A stretch of 64,000 bases of DNA. Origin: Phyto melanocephala. Taxonomy: Eukaryota; Arthropoda; Insecta; Diptera; Rhinophoridae. A model generated the notes under the pieces. The model did no database searches. It was not told the DNA's origin and saw only the letters and a program-made list of their open reading frames with translations. Where the stretch lies: contig OW799235.1 in assembly GCA_941918925.1 (NCBI GenBank), forward strand, positions 16,426,201 through 16,490,200. The letters are read 5' to 3'. The translations under genes were made by a program, and so were the position numbers. Of the stretch, positions 12,181 through 24,144 are shown one piece after another. How positions within the stretch are numbered: position 1 is the stretch's first letter; every line of letters starts with the position of its first letter.

Positions 12181-13599
12181 GCAGGCTTAGCAGATTTTTA
12201 GCCGATCGCCTCAGGTATCTCAATAGTTATGACAGCACAATAAACATACAATACACAGTAGGTAGAGTTATTTTAGGATAGTTTTTACCTCAAAATCAAC
12301 AAGTTTTTTAAACCAAAAACCCAGAACATTATGACAATATGACATATTAGGACACCTTGTGAATACAGTTGCTATGTTTAGTTAACAGAACAAAAGCACA
12401 CTAGTTTAAAATTCAGCACAATATTTGAACTGTTTTTTAACTGAGAAATTAATAATTCTTAACCACTTAATGCTTCTTTTACACAGTATACATAAACATA
12501 TAACTTAAACCTTTTAAAACTAAAGTAAATAAAACTTTAATTGAAAATAATATTTTTCAAAATTTAAGAACTTCAATATTGCTATTAGGAGTTATTTTTT
12601 TTTTCATCTATTTAAAAAAATTTTATAAACACAAACATGCTTTATTTGTAACACACTAAAACACCACATTTCAAATAAAATATTCATTAAATTAATAAAG
12701 GGTTTAATAGAAAGGGTTTATGACAAAAAAATTTTAATAAAACACATTTATGGAATTATTAACAACTAAAAGAAAAATAAAAAAAAATTAAACAAAATTT
12801 TGTAAAAAAAACTGTTTGGCAACGTATTATAATTAGGAATTAAATTTAGGAAGAATATAAAGAGCTAAAATCAATTAATAAAAGTTTAAGTAACACAGTT
12901 TTTGCATATTTTTGTTAAAGCAAATCAGGGTTTCAACAAAACTCTTTATTTCTTGCTTATTAAGAAGACGAAAAATACGAAAGTAAGCAGAAGCTTTTTC
13001 AAATTAAGGCCACTTTGAACAATTTAAAGGGAATTAAAAGTAATAATATCTGTTTTGTTTATAATAAAAAGGGTATAAGTAGTATAGGGCATAGTTTTAG
13101 AAGCAGACAATTAACATTTGTTTCTTAAGCTTTGTTTGTTTTAAAAATCATAAGGAACACAAGCATTTTTAGTTTAATAAAAATATATATTGAAGTCTGC
13201 AGAATGTAACACAAAAAAGAAAAGTACAGAAAATGTTAATGCAGCATTTAATTTATTCCGAAAATAATACGCGACACGCTGATTTTATTAATACGTTACA
13301 ACTCTTCATATCCCCTTTAAAAACCAAAGCTTATAAAAAGAACTTTAAGATGTGTAGAATTATATGTAATTCCAACTATTCGGGTTATGCTCCCAACTAA
13401 TTTTTCAATGATATTTATTTAAACCCAACAACCAAATAAATATTTAAAAAATTTTACGTTAAATTAATATAAAAAAATTTTTAAAAATCGAAACTTAATT
13501 AAAATCATAGGTATAAATACTACATCGTAGCTAAGACGAGATTTTATATTTTATGTAGTCGCCATTTTCTTTATTATCTTTTATTTTGAATCAGGATGA

Positions 13600-13870
13600 T
13601 TTTAAAATTCACACGCACAGACGGACAGTGGGACAGACGGATTATGTTTAGTTGACTCCAATTTTTATAAGCTTTTAGAAAATATATACTTTATGGGGTC
13701 AGAAATAAATATTGTAGAAATTTCAAAAGGAATGTCAAACCTATATATACCCTTACACTATCACAATGGACCCTAATGGTCTCCGAGTGAAGGTGTGAGG
13801 GTAACTTTGCACCAGCCTTACCTACCTACCTACCTATACCCTTACACTAACTGTGAAGGGTATAAAAAAA
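13600..13870. repeat. fly 'acggacag...actttatggggtc' repeat with (TACC)n
   Basis: The text contains 'cacgcacagacggacagt', 'atatactttatggggtcaga', 'ggaatgtcaaacctatatat' and 'aagggtata', followed by a short (tacc)n run at about 13820-13843. The same phrases recur near 14700, 17800, 43850 and 53940. The class was not determined. Confidence 0.6.
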
Positions 13871-14805
13871 AAATTTGTATAGCCCACTGTAACATAGTCT
13901 ATATTGCAAAACGTTTATCAGCGTTACCTAAAGCTAGCAAGACATATTTAAAATTGTGATAATAATGTGAACAAAAATTTTTGGATGTAATAAGTGTCGG
14001 TAAATTTCATTTTAACCCAATAATAAGGAAAACAAGTGAGATCCCTATATTCTGTGTAGAGTCAAATATACTCTTAACACAATTTGTATCATCATGAACA
14101 CAGAGAAAACAGTATCGGTTGATATTACCGGAATTGTTGCCAATCGCGTAGTAAAGTTTTAATAATAGAATTTTATCTACAGAATTTCGTTTCGGATTAT
14201 TAACGTAGTCACCACTAATTAATTATGATTCTTTCAATAGAAATTTTATAATCACAAATGAAAAGTTCGATTACCGGAACTGATCCATTCGATTGGAAAT
14301 TTATGTGGTTTTTTGTTTTCTGGGTGTACATAAACTTAACGTTTATCTGATCTTTAAATTAAAATTACTTTTCCAAAAATGTTTTTTTCGCATTTATCTT
14401 TGTCGGTAATTGATCCAAATGAAACTGTATTTTCTACAAGTATTGTCAAAAATATGCACATATTTGACATACATCTAACCAACATTTCAAGAAGTTCTAC
14501 ACAATCTAAAAAATTTGACTTTGGGTAAAAAACAGAGGCAATTGTGTTCTTTGGCTCATATCCCAGCCAAAAATGTGTCTCTAAAACTGACTGTTAATAA
14601 CAGAATTCTAAAAATCATATCTGATAAACTGATACCAAATAAGTGTCTGAAGCAATCGTGTGAGCTTCAGAAAGTTGTTTTAAGCATACACACGGACAGA
14701 CGGACTTAGCTTAATCAATTCCCCTACCTACAAGGATTCAGAATAATTACTTAGAAGGTCACAAATGAATATTGTAGCAATTGCAAATGGAATGACAAAC
14801 TCTAA

Positions 14806-15352
14806 AAGGCATATTAGACACGCATACTTGTCTTAAGGCATGTACGATGGCATACCAAATCTCACTGTGTAATAGCATGTATGTCGAGTATGTTAGACAT
14901 CTATGTTGGTTTTCAAAAATTTTTGAAAACCTGAGTCTGTCGCATACCTACACACTCGTCTAATAGCGTGTCTGTCACACTTCATAAAAAAATTCATTCA
15001 AATTTTTGCCGCTGCTGTGTGCATATCGCAAATGTAAAAAAATTTCTTTCTAATATTATTTTTTAGAAAGAGTTTATTGAGAAATATAAAAGCTTCATAC
15101 AGTTATGGCAAATAAAATCAGATCTGTGACACAACAAACAATTGAAAATTAATGCATACAATGCATTAAAAGAAAAATTAAGTGAAAAAGAAAAAAATGC
15201 AACTATTGACAACTTTCCGCTTCATTGTCATGTTTTCGCTTCAAAAATTTCTGTGTAATGAAGTATGCCGTCAGCGTTCGCCAGTATAATAGCTTAACCC
15301 AAAATATGCCATACACATGTCTTAAGAAAAGTATGCGTGTCTAATAGGCCTT
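14806..15352. mobile_element. TAA-flanked MITE nested in an older repeat
   Basis: The termini are inverted: AAGGCATATTAGACACGCAT on the left and its near complement atgcgtgtctaataggcctt on the right. TAA is present at both junctions (14803-14805 and 15353-15355). The insertion splits an 'acggacag...aatgacaaac' repeat (left part 14690-14802). There is no coding frame. Confidence 0.7.
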
Positions 15353-16449
15353 TAACGTGTGATAGGTTTAAAAAAACCTGAATTGATATGTGTAAATAAT
15401 TCTCGAATTTAGATTCCATTAAAAGAGTCATTTAAATAGATGCTTTTTACATCCAACACTTGCAATTTATATCAATAATTATTTATAGTAAGCTTGTAGC
15501 TTGTTTTGGATTGTGTTGGCTTTTTACGGAAAACTTGCTTCTGCAGTATTCTTTTGTTGTCACAATTAATTTTTTTAGCCTGATTCCTTCTCTTTAAACG
15601 CCTTAAATTTTAAACAAATCGGAATATTTAGTAGTTTTAAACTATCTATCTATCCATTCTTAATAATATAGAGGTTCAAGCGCTAACACGAATGTTTTGA
15701 GTTTCCCGCATACACACTATTTATTTAAAAAAAAAACTATACTTAATGGATAATTGTTGTTGTAAAGTGCATATTTAGTATTGTTGGGGTAGATTTTTTA
15801 AGTTTTTAGCTCCAACTTTAATACATATCTTTGCTTAAACTGAATTGTTTATTTTGAAATAAAGCTGCGATTTGGTTTGTATTAAATATTTTCTTTTGTT
15901 TATAGTTGGTTCTTTCTTGAACTGAATACAGCAATCAAAAACTCAGCGGCTAAATTTAAACTTTGACAAATTTAAATCGAGAAAAATTGATGAAAATTCT
16001 TTCTAACACTCGCAAAAGAAAACCATTAAAATGAAAACGGAATAAGGAGTAGACAAATGGTATGTTTTAAGACTTGTACTTTAAAGCTGGAAATAAGCCA
16101 CAAGTTTGGATTGAATTAAAAAATTTGAGAAATGGAAAAGTCACAAGCGCTTAGAATAGAAATAAACTGTTGGTCACACCAATAAAGGACCTAACTCAAA
16201 TAATTGTAACTTTACAGGAGAAAACAAAAGCTGTTTTATCATGATGTAACTTAGTTCGTAAAATTCCCTGTAAAACTGTTATTTTTAATACTATTGCATT
16301 ACATTTTTGTGTTGAGGTGTATTTGTGTGAAATATATTGAAATCACTGGAATATTGAATTTCGTAAAATATATTAGTTAGGGCCTTACTACTTGTGACTA
16401 ACGATATGTAATTTAATGAGTAAAAAATGAATATTTTTTTTATTGAACA

Positions 16450-16540
16450 AAGCTTATATATTTACTGACACCACTGTGGGTAGTGTATTTGACAAGTTTA
16501 TATATCCACTGACACCACGGTGGGTAGTGGGCTGTATAAA
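16450..16540. repeat. short tandem duplication, ~45 bp unit
   Basis: 'tatttactgacaccactgtg' and 'tatccactgacaccacggtg', each followed by 'ggtagtg', occur 45 bp apart. Confidence 0.6.
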
Positions 16541-17383
16541 ACTATTGACAAGAATATTGTAAAATTATAATTATATTTGTGAAAATAAAAATCAATAAAA
16601 AAATATATTTTATTTGCAAAGAAAAATATAATAATATAATAAAAAAAAATATTTTAAGAAATTTTGTTATTAAAAACATAAAAACAAAAACAAATTAAAA
16701 TGAAAAATTATTATAGAAGAAGGTTATGTTAAATTTGAAAACACTACAAACATTTTATTAAACAATACAATAACAAAGTATATTTGATAATTTAGCAAAA
16801 ACTGAAAAGCAGCTGTTGTAAATAAAAAAATAACCTCAGATTTGTTAATAATAAAAGGTAAGTAACAAAGGTAAAGAATATAGGAAACAAAATTTAGAGA
16901 AAATTTAATATTACAAAAAATGGCAATTTTTTGTTAAACAAAAGCTTAATTTCGTAAACATTGACATATTCGTTATTAACTGTATCAAAGACACATTTTT
17001 ATGAAAAAGTTGCTAAACAAACTTTTAATATTTTTTTAGATTTAATAAAAAGAGTTCAAATAAAATTTTTTTTTTAGTTTCGGTAAAAAGGTAATAAAAA
17101 CTAGAATACATTTTCGAAAAGAAAAATAAAGATAAGTTTTTGAAAGCATATTTTTTTGTTCAAACAAATTTTTTTTATCAGATAAGTAATAAAAACTTTT
17201 GGTAAAATGCTAGCAGTGAGTTAATACAACATAAAAAAATTAGCTTAAAAAATAGCAATTGTTAAAAAACAAATTATTTAAGATGCATTAAAAAAAAAGA
17301 AACAAAAAAATAAAAATAACACTTTCATTTTTTGGAAAATATTTTTTTACGAAATTGAAGAACATATTAAAGAAATAGAAGTA

Positions 17384-17965
17384 AGAGCACTATATTCGGC
17401 AGTGCCAATTTTATGTACTTTTTTTTAGCACAAAATGTATTATTTTGTTATTAACAGTAATCGCTATGAAAAAATCTCTATACTAAAATAAAAATCACTT
17501 TCTTTGTATAACTTCAATATGCTAGTAAAATGTTTTCGAAAATTAAGTCTTTCAATGAAAGTGGGCGTTAAAGTAGGCGTGTTAATACAGTTTCTGCTAA
17601 TAAATAAAACTGAGATATTTCAATATAGTCCTTTATTCTTTCAAAAACTTTGTCCATAGAAAAATTATATGAATTTAAGGCAAACCGTTATATGGGAGGT
17701 AGGCGTTAAAGTGAGCATGTCACCTTAATTTTCTGGCATAACAATGAAATTGACTAGAAAGATATATGTAGCCGGACAGACGGACGGACAGAGGGACGGA
17801 CAGACAGACGGACGGACATAGCTAGATCGTCATAAAATGAAACTCAGATTCAGAATTTATATACTTTATGGGGTCTTAAATTGATATTTCGATGTGTTAC
17901 AAATTTAAACCAGTAGGAGAGATATATTCGGCTGGGCCGAATATGATCTTCTCTTTCCTTCTCCA
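17384..17965. repeat. 'tatattcggc...' bounded repeat
   Basis: It opens with 'agagcactatattcggcagt' and closes with 'gatatattcggctgggccga', roughly inverted in theme, and carries the acggacggacagacggac block near 17775-17815 and 'atactttatggggtc' near 17860. Another head of the same family is at 18419-18470 ('agcgctatattcggccgtgc'). Confidence 0.55.
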
Positions 17966-18418
17966 TCATGAACATAGGTATAAGCTCAGATTTTAACTTT
18001 AATATAATACGCCATTTTGAATTATTATTTCCGACAACAAATTTTTGGATTTTGATACAGTTAGTTAAGAAGGGGGCTTATTCTTAATTACAAGATCCCT
18101 ATATAAATTTATTATACGAAATATTGTAGTAGTAGATCTCATAATTTAATCTTTTTATGGTCTATTATATTTTGCTATTTAGTCAAGCCCTTTCATAGAA
18201 TACCCACGGTGTACTTGATACTATTTAGAAAAAACACCAAAGCCGTTTTTTTTTGGTGCTTATATCGCAGTTAGTTTAAAACCTTTTTGTTTTAATTTTT
18301 TCTCAACGATAATTTTTGAGGCTACGTCTTGTAATTTGTCATATTTAGCATGTCCAACATATAAATAGGAGCTTTAGTAATTTTATATAAGTTTTTTAAA
18401 TAAATATATATTTTTAAC

Positions 18419-18778
18419 AAGTAAGAGCGCTATATTCGGCCGTGCCGAATCTTATTTACCCTTCACAACGTGTAGTCATGCAATAACAATTGTTTGTTTC
18501 ACCGTTCATCTCATATGAAATACGTACATACATACAGATATAAAAACATCCCATTGTAAAATTATTAATTTACGTAAGTATGTATGTATGTTAAAAAAAA
18601 AACATAAAAATATTAAGAAAAAAAAATTAAAAAAATAAATAAATAATATAAATAATAAATATAAAAAAAATAATAAAAAAAAAATTTAAAAACAAAAAAA
18701 AAAAAAAAAAATAAAAAATAAAAAATAATAAAAATATAAATATTTGGGTTGGCGAAGTACACCGGGTATTAGCTAGTT
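18419..18778. repeat. chimeric repeat fragment, ends in CTAG-head
   Basis: It begins with the 'gctatattcggccgtgccga' head and passes through an A-rich tract (18590-18740). It ends 'ggcgaagtacaccgggtatt' plus agctag, the reverse complement of the CTAG...CCCGG head seen at 8619 and 41833. Confidence 0.5.
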
Positions 18779-19330
18779 TTAAATAATTTTCAGAATGCGA
18801 AATAATTTGTCGTAAATGATGTTCTTCAAAATTAATGCAAAATCGTACTAAATATCTAAAAAAATTCATGCAAACAAATAACATTAACTCATTAATCATC
18901 GGATTCTTTTCGCCTAATTTGAATAAGTTCTCAGAACATATTAGAATGGAGTATAGTTCAATAATATATTCTTGTAAACACATGATTTACTATGACACTC
19001 AAATATTAAAATCAATGGTCTTTTGACCTAAACTAAAACACTTCGCCACCAGTTGAATATCTGCAAAATCATTTCTCTGTCATAGTCTTTTTGCTGGATT
19101 GTAGCACTAAAATCAAAGACAAAAAATTGACGAAATTTCCTATTTGTATTGGCAATAGTTTTTTTCCCGACAATTCGGTTTATATGGAAGTTTGAATTTT
19201 TAGAAGAAATTGATAAATGTTCTGTGGAAAATTCAGAGCGAAAAATTTTTTACGGACAATAATTTTGTTCAAAGGAAATATGGGTTAATATACTTTTAGT
19301 ATTATTTGGAAAGACAGTAAAAATATATAA

Positions 19331-20109
19331 AAAGTGAGGCCTCGATTATCCGTAATTCAATTAACATCAGTTATTCGGGACAGAAAAAAAACTAATTTTT
19401 CTTACGTCGATTTAATTTTGGATTTTGGTATCGGTTAACAATGATTACCTCTATTATCCGGGACTATAAACATATTTATTTAAAATTTCTTTTCAACACA
19501 ATGTGAATAAAATGAAGAAAAAAAAATTCCCTTTATACATACGTATGTATACGTCTTTAATTTAGTTCCAATTAAAAATTTGAGAACTTAGGATTGATAG
19601 TGTATGGCTATTAAAGCCAGATTTAAGATATTGCAACAAAGAATATTAAAAAATTTATTTGTGTTAAAATTTTTTAATAAATTAGTTTGTGTTAAAATTT
19701 TATAATAAAATTATTTGTGTTAAAATTTGTTAAAAAAATAATTTGTTTGAAATTTTTAAATTAAAATAATTTGTGTTAAAATTTTTTAATAAAATAATTT
19801 GTTTAGAATTTTTAAATAAAATAATTTGTTTCAAAAGTTATTTAATAAATAATTTTAAAAAATTACCTAACATGAATATCGTTTGAATCATTCGCTGTTT
19901 GCTTGTAAAATTATTATTCTTACTTCATATTATTTAAACAAGTTAAAAAAATCCTCAAATGATTTTGTTACTATTTGTTGTATTTATTTACAACAATATT
20001 AATAAGAGTATAAAAAAAGAAATACAAAATTGTTACTCAATTAAACGGAAAAATTTGTTACCCTGAATGCTTCGGGTTCCCACCATTACGGATAATCGAG
20101 GTCCCACTG
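19331..20109. mobile_element. pogo/Tigger-like non-autonomous element
   Basis: The left end (gaggcctcgattatccgtaa) and the right end (ttacggataatcgaggtccc) are inverted, and TA flanks each side. CAGT-rich termini with 'ctcgattatccg' and TA target sites are typical of pogo-like members of the Tc1/mariner superfamily. The interior has no transposase frame but contains a degenerate tandem array of 'aaaataatttgtgttaaaat' units at about 19640-19860. Confidence 0.65.
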
Positions 20110-22110
20110 TATTAAATTTTCTTCAAAGGATTATTTAAAGACACGTCAATAAATATTTCTAATAGAAAATTTTGTCTTAAAACAATTTTAATTTTATTTA
20201 AATTTTTTGTTCAGTTTTTTACAAAATTTCGTTTAATTAAAAAAAGACTTATTCAAAATTGTTGTATAAAACTTGTTGCAGTTTTACATTTAAGCAAAAT
20301 AATATAAAACATTTTTTAAACGCATTGCAAAGCAGGTTGGAAAGGGCTTATATTTTTGTTATACGAAAAAATGTTATTAAATTTGGGAAAAAAAAATATT
20401 TTTAAATAATTTTAAAACTGCTTACTTGTTTCTGTTGTTGTTTTATTATTTGTTTCTTAAAGATATTCTATCATTTTGTTTTAGTATTTAAATAAGTATT
20501 TCACACGATGTAGTATTTAATATTACTTATACAAGAAAAATTACAGCAATTAAACAAAAATAACAAGAATTTTAATAAATATTAAAAAAAATTATTAACA
20601 AATTTAAAGCAAACAAAATGAAATGAAATATAATGAAAATAATTTTTGCATTACACCATCGAGAGAGGAATAAATTCGTTTGGTTAAAGGGCAAAGTTTG
20701 AAAGCTCAAATGTACATACAAAATACAAAAAGCTCTTGTATAAGTCTAAAGTATGTTTTAAAAGCTTTAGCTTAATAATAAGTTTATGGCAGGAGAATCT
20801 TAAAATTTTTTTAACCGAAATTAAATAATTTGATTGAATACAGCTATCTTAGCGAATATCTAATAGAAAGCCTTATTTGGACAGCTTTCTATTCTAAGAG
20901 AATTTTTAATATTAAATACAAAGAACTAAAATATAAAATTTAACGCATTTATGTATCAAATCCAAAAAATAAATATATCTTTCAAGAAAGCTGATTAAAG
21001 CAAAATTTTTCGTAACAGAAATTAGTTAATGCAGGAGCATTTTGAAGAAGGATATCAAATTGGACTTGTATATTGTCTTACAAACCTAAAAGGTTCTTTA
21101 CAAAAATGTTAATGTAAAATGAATTAGAATAAGTTGTTTAGAGAATTAATTTAAAAATAACAACAAAAGCAATAATAGCTTAAACACACTAAATACATAA
21201 AGCTTTAAAAAAACTTTAATATATAATATAATGCGAGTAAAAGCTTTTACTTATTTGGGCAAAACTTCTAAACTAGAAGTCAACTAGAATGAGTAAAAAA
21301 AAGATTTTGCAAAAATCATAAAATGAGTTTTTATGCCTTTAAAATGGAAATGAAAGATAAAGCTTTTAATGATATATATGAAAATTTTGTAATGTCTTCA
21401 GAAAGCTTTTTTATACAGACCTAAATTTTTTATCGGGCTTTCTTTCTGCTATCGTATACTTTATTCTTCTAATTTCTCTAAACTATAATTTTGATAACCG
21501 ATTCTGGATCTAAAGTATATAAGGTATTTAACATACAGTTGTAAATATCTATGATTCTGATGGAAGGAAAATTAGATTCTATAATAAAGCTTTAAAAGCT
21601 TTAGTATCTGAGCTAAGTATAAAACTTTAAAGCTTTTATGGAAAAAGGAAGCTAAATTTTAAATCAAGCCTTAAAATTATTAAAAATTGTGATTGTATTT
21701 GCATAAAACGTTTTCTATAAAAAGAGAAAATTTATTCCAATTTAATTTTGTTGAAAAAAACTTTCTGCAACATAAATAACAACTGCTGCACAGAATGTAT
21801 TGGAAATATTTTTGTAGAAATATAAACTTTTCTAATAATAATAAATAAACTTATTATATAGAATTAAGCTTAAAGCTCAGTCTGCCTAAAAATATATTAA
21901 ATTTTTTTTAGACTTTAAGCTTTTGTATTTTTTTCTTAAACTCACAGTAGATAGAACATTTTTCTGCCCTCTACCATAAACCATAAACAATCTATGGATT
22001 CTAATTATTTATTTAACTGGGACATTTGAATGCTTTAAACTAATTTATAATTAATAAAACTGAAAATAAAACAAAAAAACAATGTAAAAATGATGAACCA
22101 AAAATCTTAC

Positions 22111-22665
22111 TTTGAAATTGTTGGATTTTCTGCGTGTTTATGTGGCTCTCTGAACGTTTCAGAGATGTTATAGTCGTTCGCTTGATTGGCGGTGGTCGCG
22201 GTGGTGGCGTTGGTGCCTTCAGTATACCTTTGCGTTGTGAACGTTGACTCGGATTTCGTATTAGCTCGCGGCTCGACACTATAGTCGATGGTATAGATTG
22301 TATAACCGTTGTTACGGACTTGTCGCCGGGCATTATAGCGCTGACAAGGCTTACGCCTTGTTCTGTTTGATGAGGGTGATTGATATTTGAGGAAGGCGAT
22401 ATTAAGGTCATTGATACTGGTAATTGGTGTTGATGTTGTTGTGTTTGTATTAATGATATTGCTGGTGGTATGGCTGGTGTTTGTTGTTGAGCTTGGGCAG
22501 TAGTTGTTGTCAGTCCTGTATTATTTGAGATTTGTGAATCAGTGTTGTTGTTGTTGTTTAGAGTATTACTACATGTGTTTGTTGCAGTGGTGTTGGTGGT
22601 ATTTGAACTACATGCGCTTGTTTCAGTTTTTGTTGCTGTTGTTTTAGCGCATTTTTTGTAAGTAA
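22111..22665 (-). CDS. Ig-superfamily receptor, cytoplasmic exon with polyproline motif
   Basis: This exon is 555 nt: 2 nt, 184 codons and 1 nt. The acceptor is cacaattag|TT at 22665 and the donor is CAAA|gtaaga. The first part (TYKKCAKTTATKTETSACSS and on) is Thr/Asn/Gln-rich. The second part is more conserved in character: GDKSVTTVIQSIPSTIVSSR, then KGILKAPTPPPRPPPIKRT, a good SH3-ligand candidate, then SLKRSESHINTQKIQQFQ. Its phases join the 22808 donor (phase 1) and the 10600 acceptor. It is inferred to be cytoplasmic. Confidence 0.9.
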
Positions 22666-22807
22666 CTAATTGTGAGTGTTAAAACAAAAATCGAAAAATA
22701 AAATAAAACAATTTAAAGCAAAATAAAATGAATTTTAAGCCTTAATGAAAAAAAGATTAAAAAAAATGAAGTAAAATTAAATTAAAATAAAAAATAATAA
22801 TTATTAC
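22666..22807 (-). other. 142-bp intron
   Basis: The only short intron of the gene in this window. The donor is gtaata at 22807-22802 and the acceptor is attag at about 22670-22666. It is A-rich. Confidence 0.8.
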
Positions 22808-24144
22808 CACTGCCACTGCTGCGTATGCCTTTCAAGCGATGTTCGGTACTAAAGGGAGATTTGGTAGAATGCTGTGTCGTGGCCTCTGAACGTTTCCAAA
22901 ATTTGCCTCCCAATAAACCCACATGACTTCGTTGACTATCACGACAGCCATCAGATTTTGTTGTTCTTTTAAAAAACATACTGGTGAAAAACAGTTCAAC
23001 TTTTTTCAAATTCGACACTTTCACATTAGCATGTGAAATTTCCTTCAATTCGGGGGGAGTTTGCAAATTTCTTTCAATAGCGTCTTCTGCAATGTCGCCT
23101 TCATTGTTGCCTGTCGCTGGTGCTCTAGTCAATTCTACACTGTTGATTTCCTGTGCTGGCATGTCTGTAGATGTGTTTAAATTTATTTCTTGTTGTGTAG
23201 TTGTAAATGTCAAATTTGTATGTGTTGCTGTTGTTGTTTTTGCCTGTTTACCTCTTAAAGGTAAGGTATGACATAATGATAATTGCTGCTGTTGTTGTGT
23301 GTTGCTGCTATTGTGCTCATTAGCCTCCACCTTAAGTGCTAAATCTTGTTGGTCATTTGATAGTTGCTGTTGTTGTATTTTAGCTTGTCTACCAATACGT
23401 CCTAGAGTCATAGTTGTAAAAGGGGAGTTGGTTGAGGATTGTCGTGTGACATTGAGTAATGTTGTCTGTGTATTATTTGCCGCACTATTATTAAGTGTTG
23501 ATGAAGACACCGAACTGTCATTTAATGTCGAGCCTGTCAAATTAGCCAGTGTAGCAGTCGGTTTTAAAGTCATGCGATTAACAGCTAAATTTTCTTTAGT
23601 ATCACTGCTTACATGCACCATAACACCGGGTCTCAGTGGCCAGCGGGGTGGTGATTTGGGTACCTGTGTGCTGCAGCGTACACTTAAAGGGGGTGTGGTA
23701 ACTACAGTTGTTATTTTCTGCGGTAATGTCGAAACTGTAACAACAGTATCTGTTGTAGCCGCGCAAGAACTACTACAATTTGTTGTTGCAGTCGCTTTAG
23801 TGGTTGTTGTGCTATTTATTATATTGTGTATTATTTCAGTATTATTTGCATTATTATTGTTGTTAAAAGTGCTACTACTACTATTATTGCTACAAGTTAC
23901 TGTTGTTGCTGTGGCATTTAAATGCTTTGTAAGTGTGGGCGTTTGTATGGGTGTAGTTATGCTTGTTGTTGTTGCTGCTGGTGTTTGTATGATTATGGGT
24001 GTTGCCTTAACGTTGGCATTATCCTGGCATTGTACGGTCATAGCCGGCAGTAACATATTGCTTATAATAGGCACCTTTAGTGTATCGGGCAATACCGTAT
24101 TGGCTGATAACACTTGTGGCATATGAGGTTGATACGATAAAACA
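22808..24144 (-). CDS. Ig-superfamily receptor, membrane-proximal cytoplasmic exon
   Basis: This exon is 1,337 nt: 1 nt, 445 codons and 1 nt. It starts VLSYQPHMPQVLSANTVLPD. It is mostly Thr/Asn/Ser/Gln-rich filler with islands that look constrained: PKSPPRWPLRPGVMVHVSSD, MTLGRIGRQAKIQ, LCHTLPLRGKQAK and LLGGKFWKRSE. The acceptor (cgtaaag|T at 24144) has no good pyrimidine tract, but its phase fits the preceding 34-nt exon exactly, giving THS then VLSYQ. A methionine lies 9 codons in, so an alternative first exon starting there cannot be excluded, but the in-frame upstream codons and phase agreement favour an internal exon. Confidence 0.88.

Larger units (their letters stand above)
10601..22110 (-). 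other. intron 10601-22110, with several MITEs
   Basis: The donor is gtaaga at 22110-22105. It carries a long-inverted-repeat element (11181-12180), 'acggacagacgg' repeats (13.6, 14.7 and 17.4-18.5 kb), a TAA-flanked MITE (14806-15352) and a pogo-like element (19331-20109). The stretches 12.2-13.5, 15.4-17.3 and 20.1-22.1 kb are AT-rich with no recognised gene. Confidence 0.75.

Noticed and set aside
18627..18983. 118-codon minus-strand frame ending in a Phe/Ile run
   Set aside because: It is read through an A/T-rich simple tract next to repeat fragments, with no conserved-looking segment.
22984..24126. Long plus-strand open frames (95 and 275 codons) opposite the receptor exon
   Set aside because: They are antisense shadows of the Thr/Asn/Gln-rich minus-strand exon. 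Reversed ACN/AAC codons give Val/Leu/Cys runs with no protein character.
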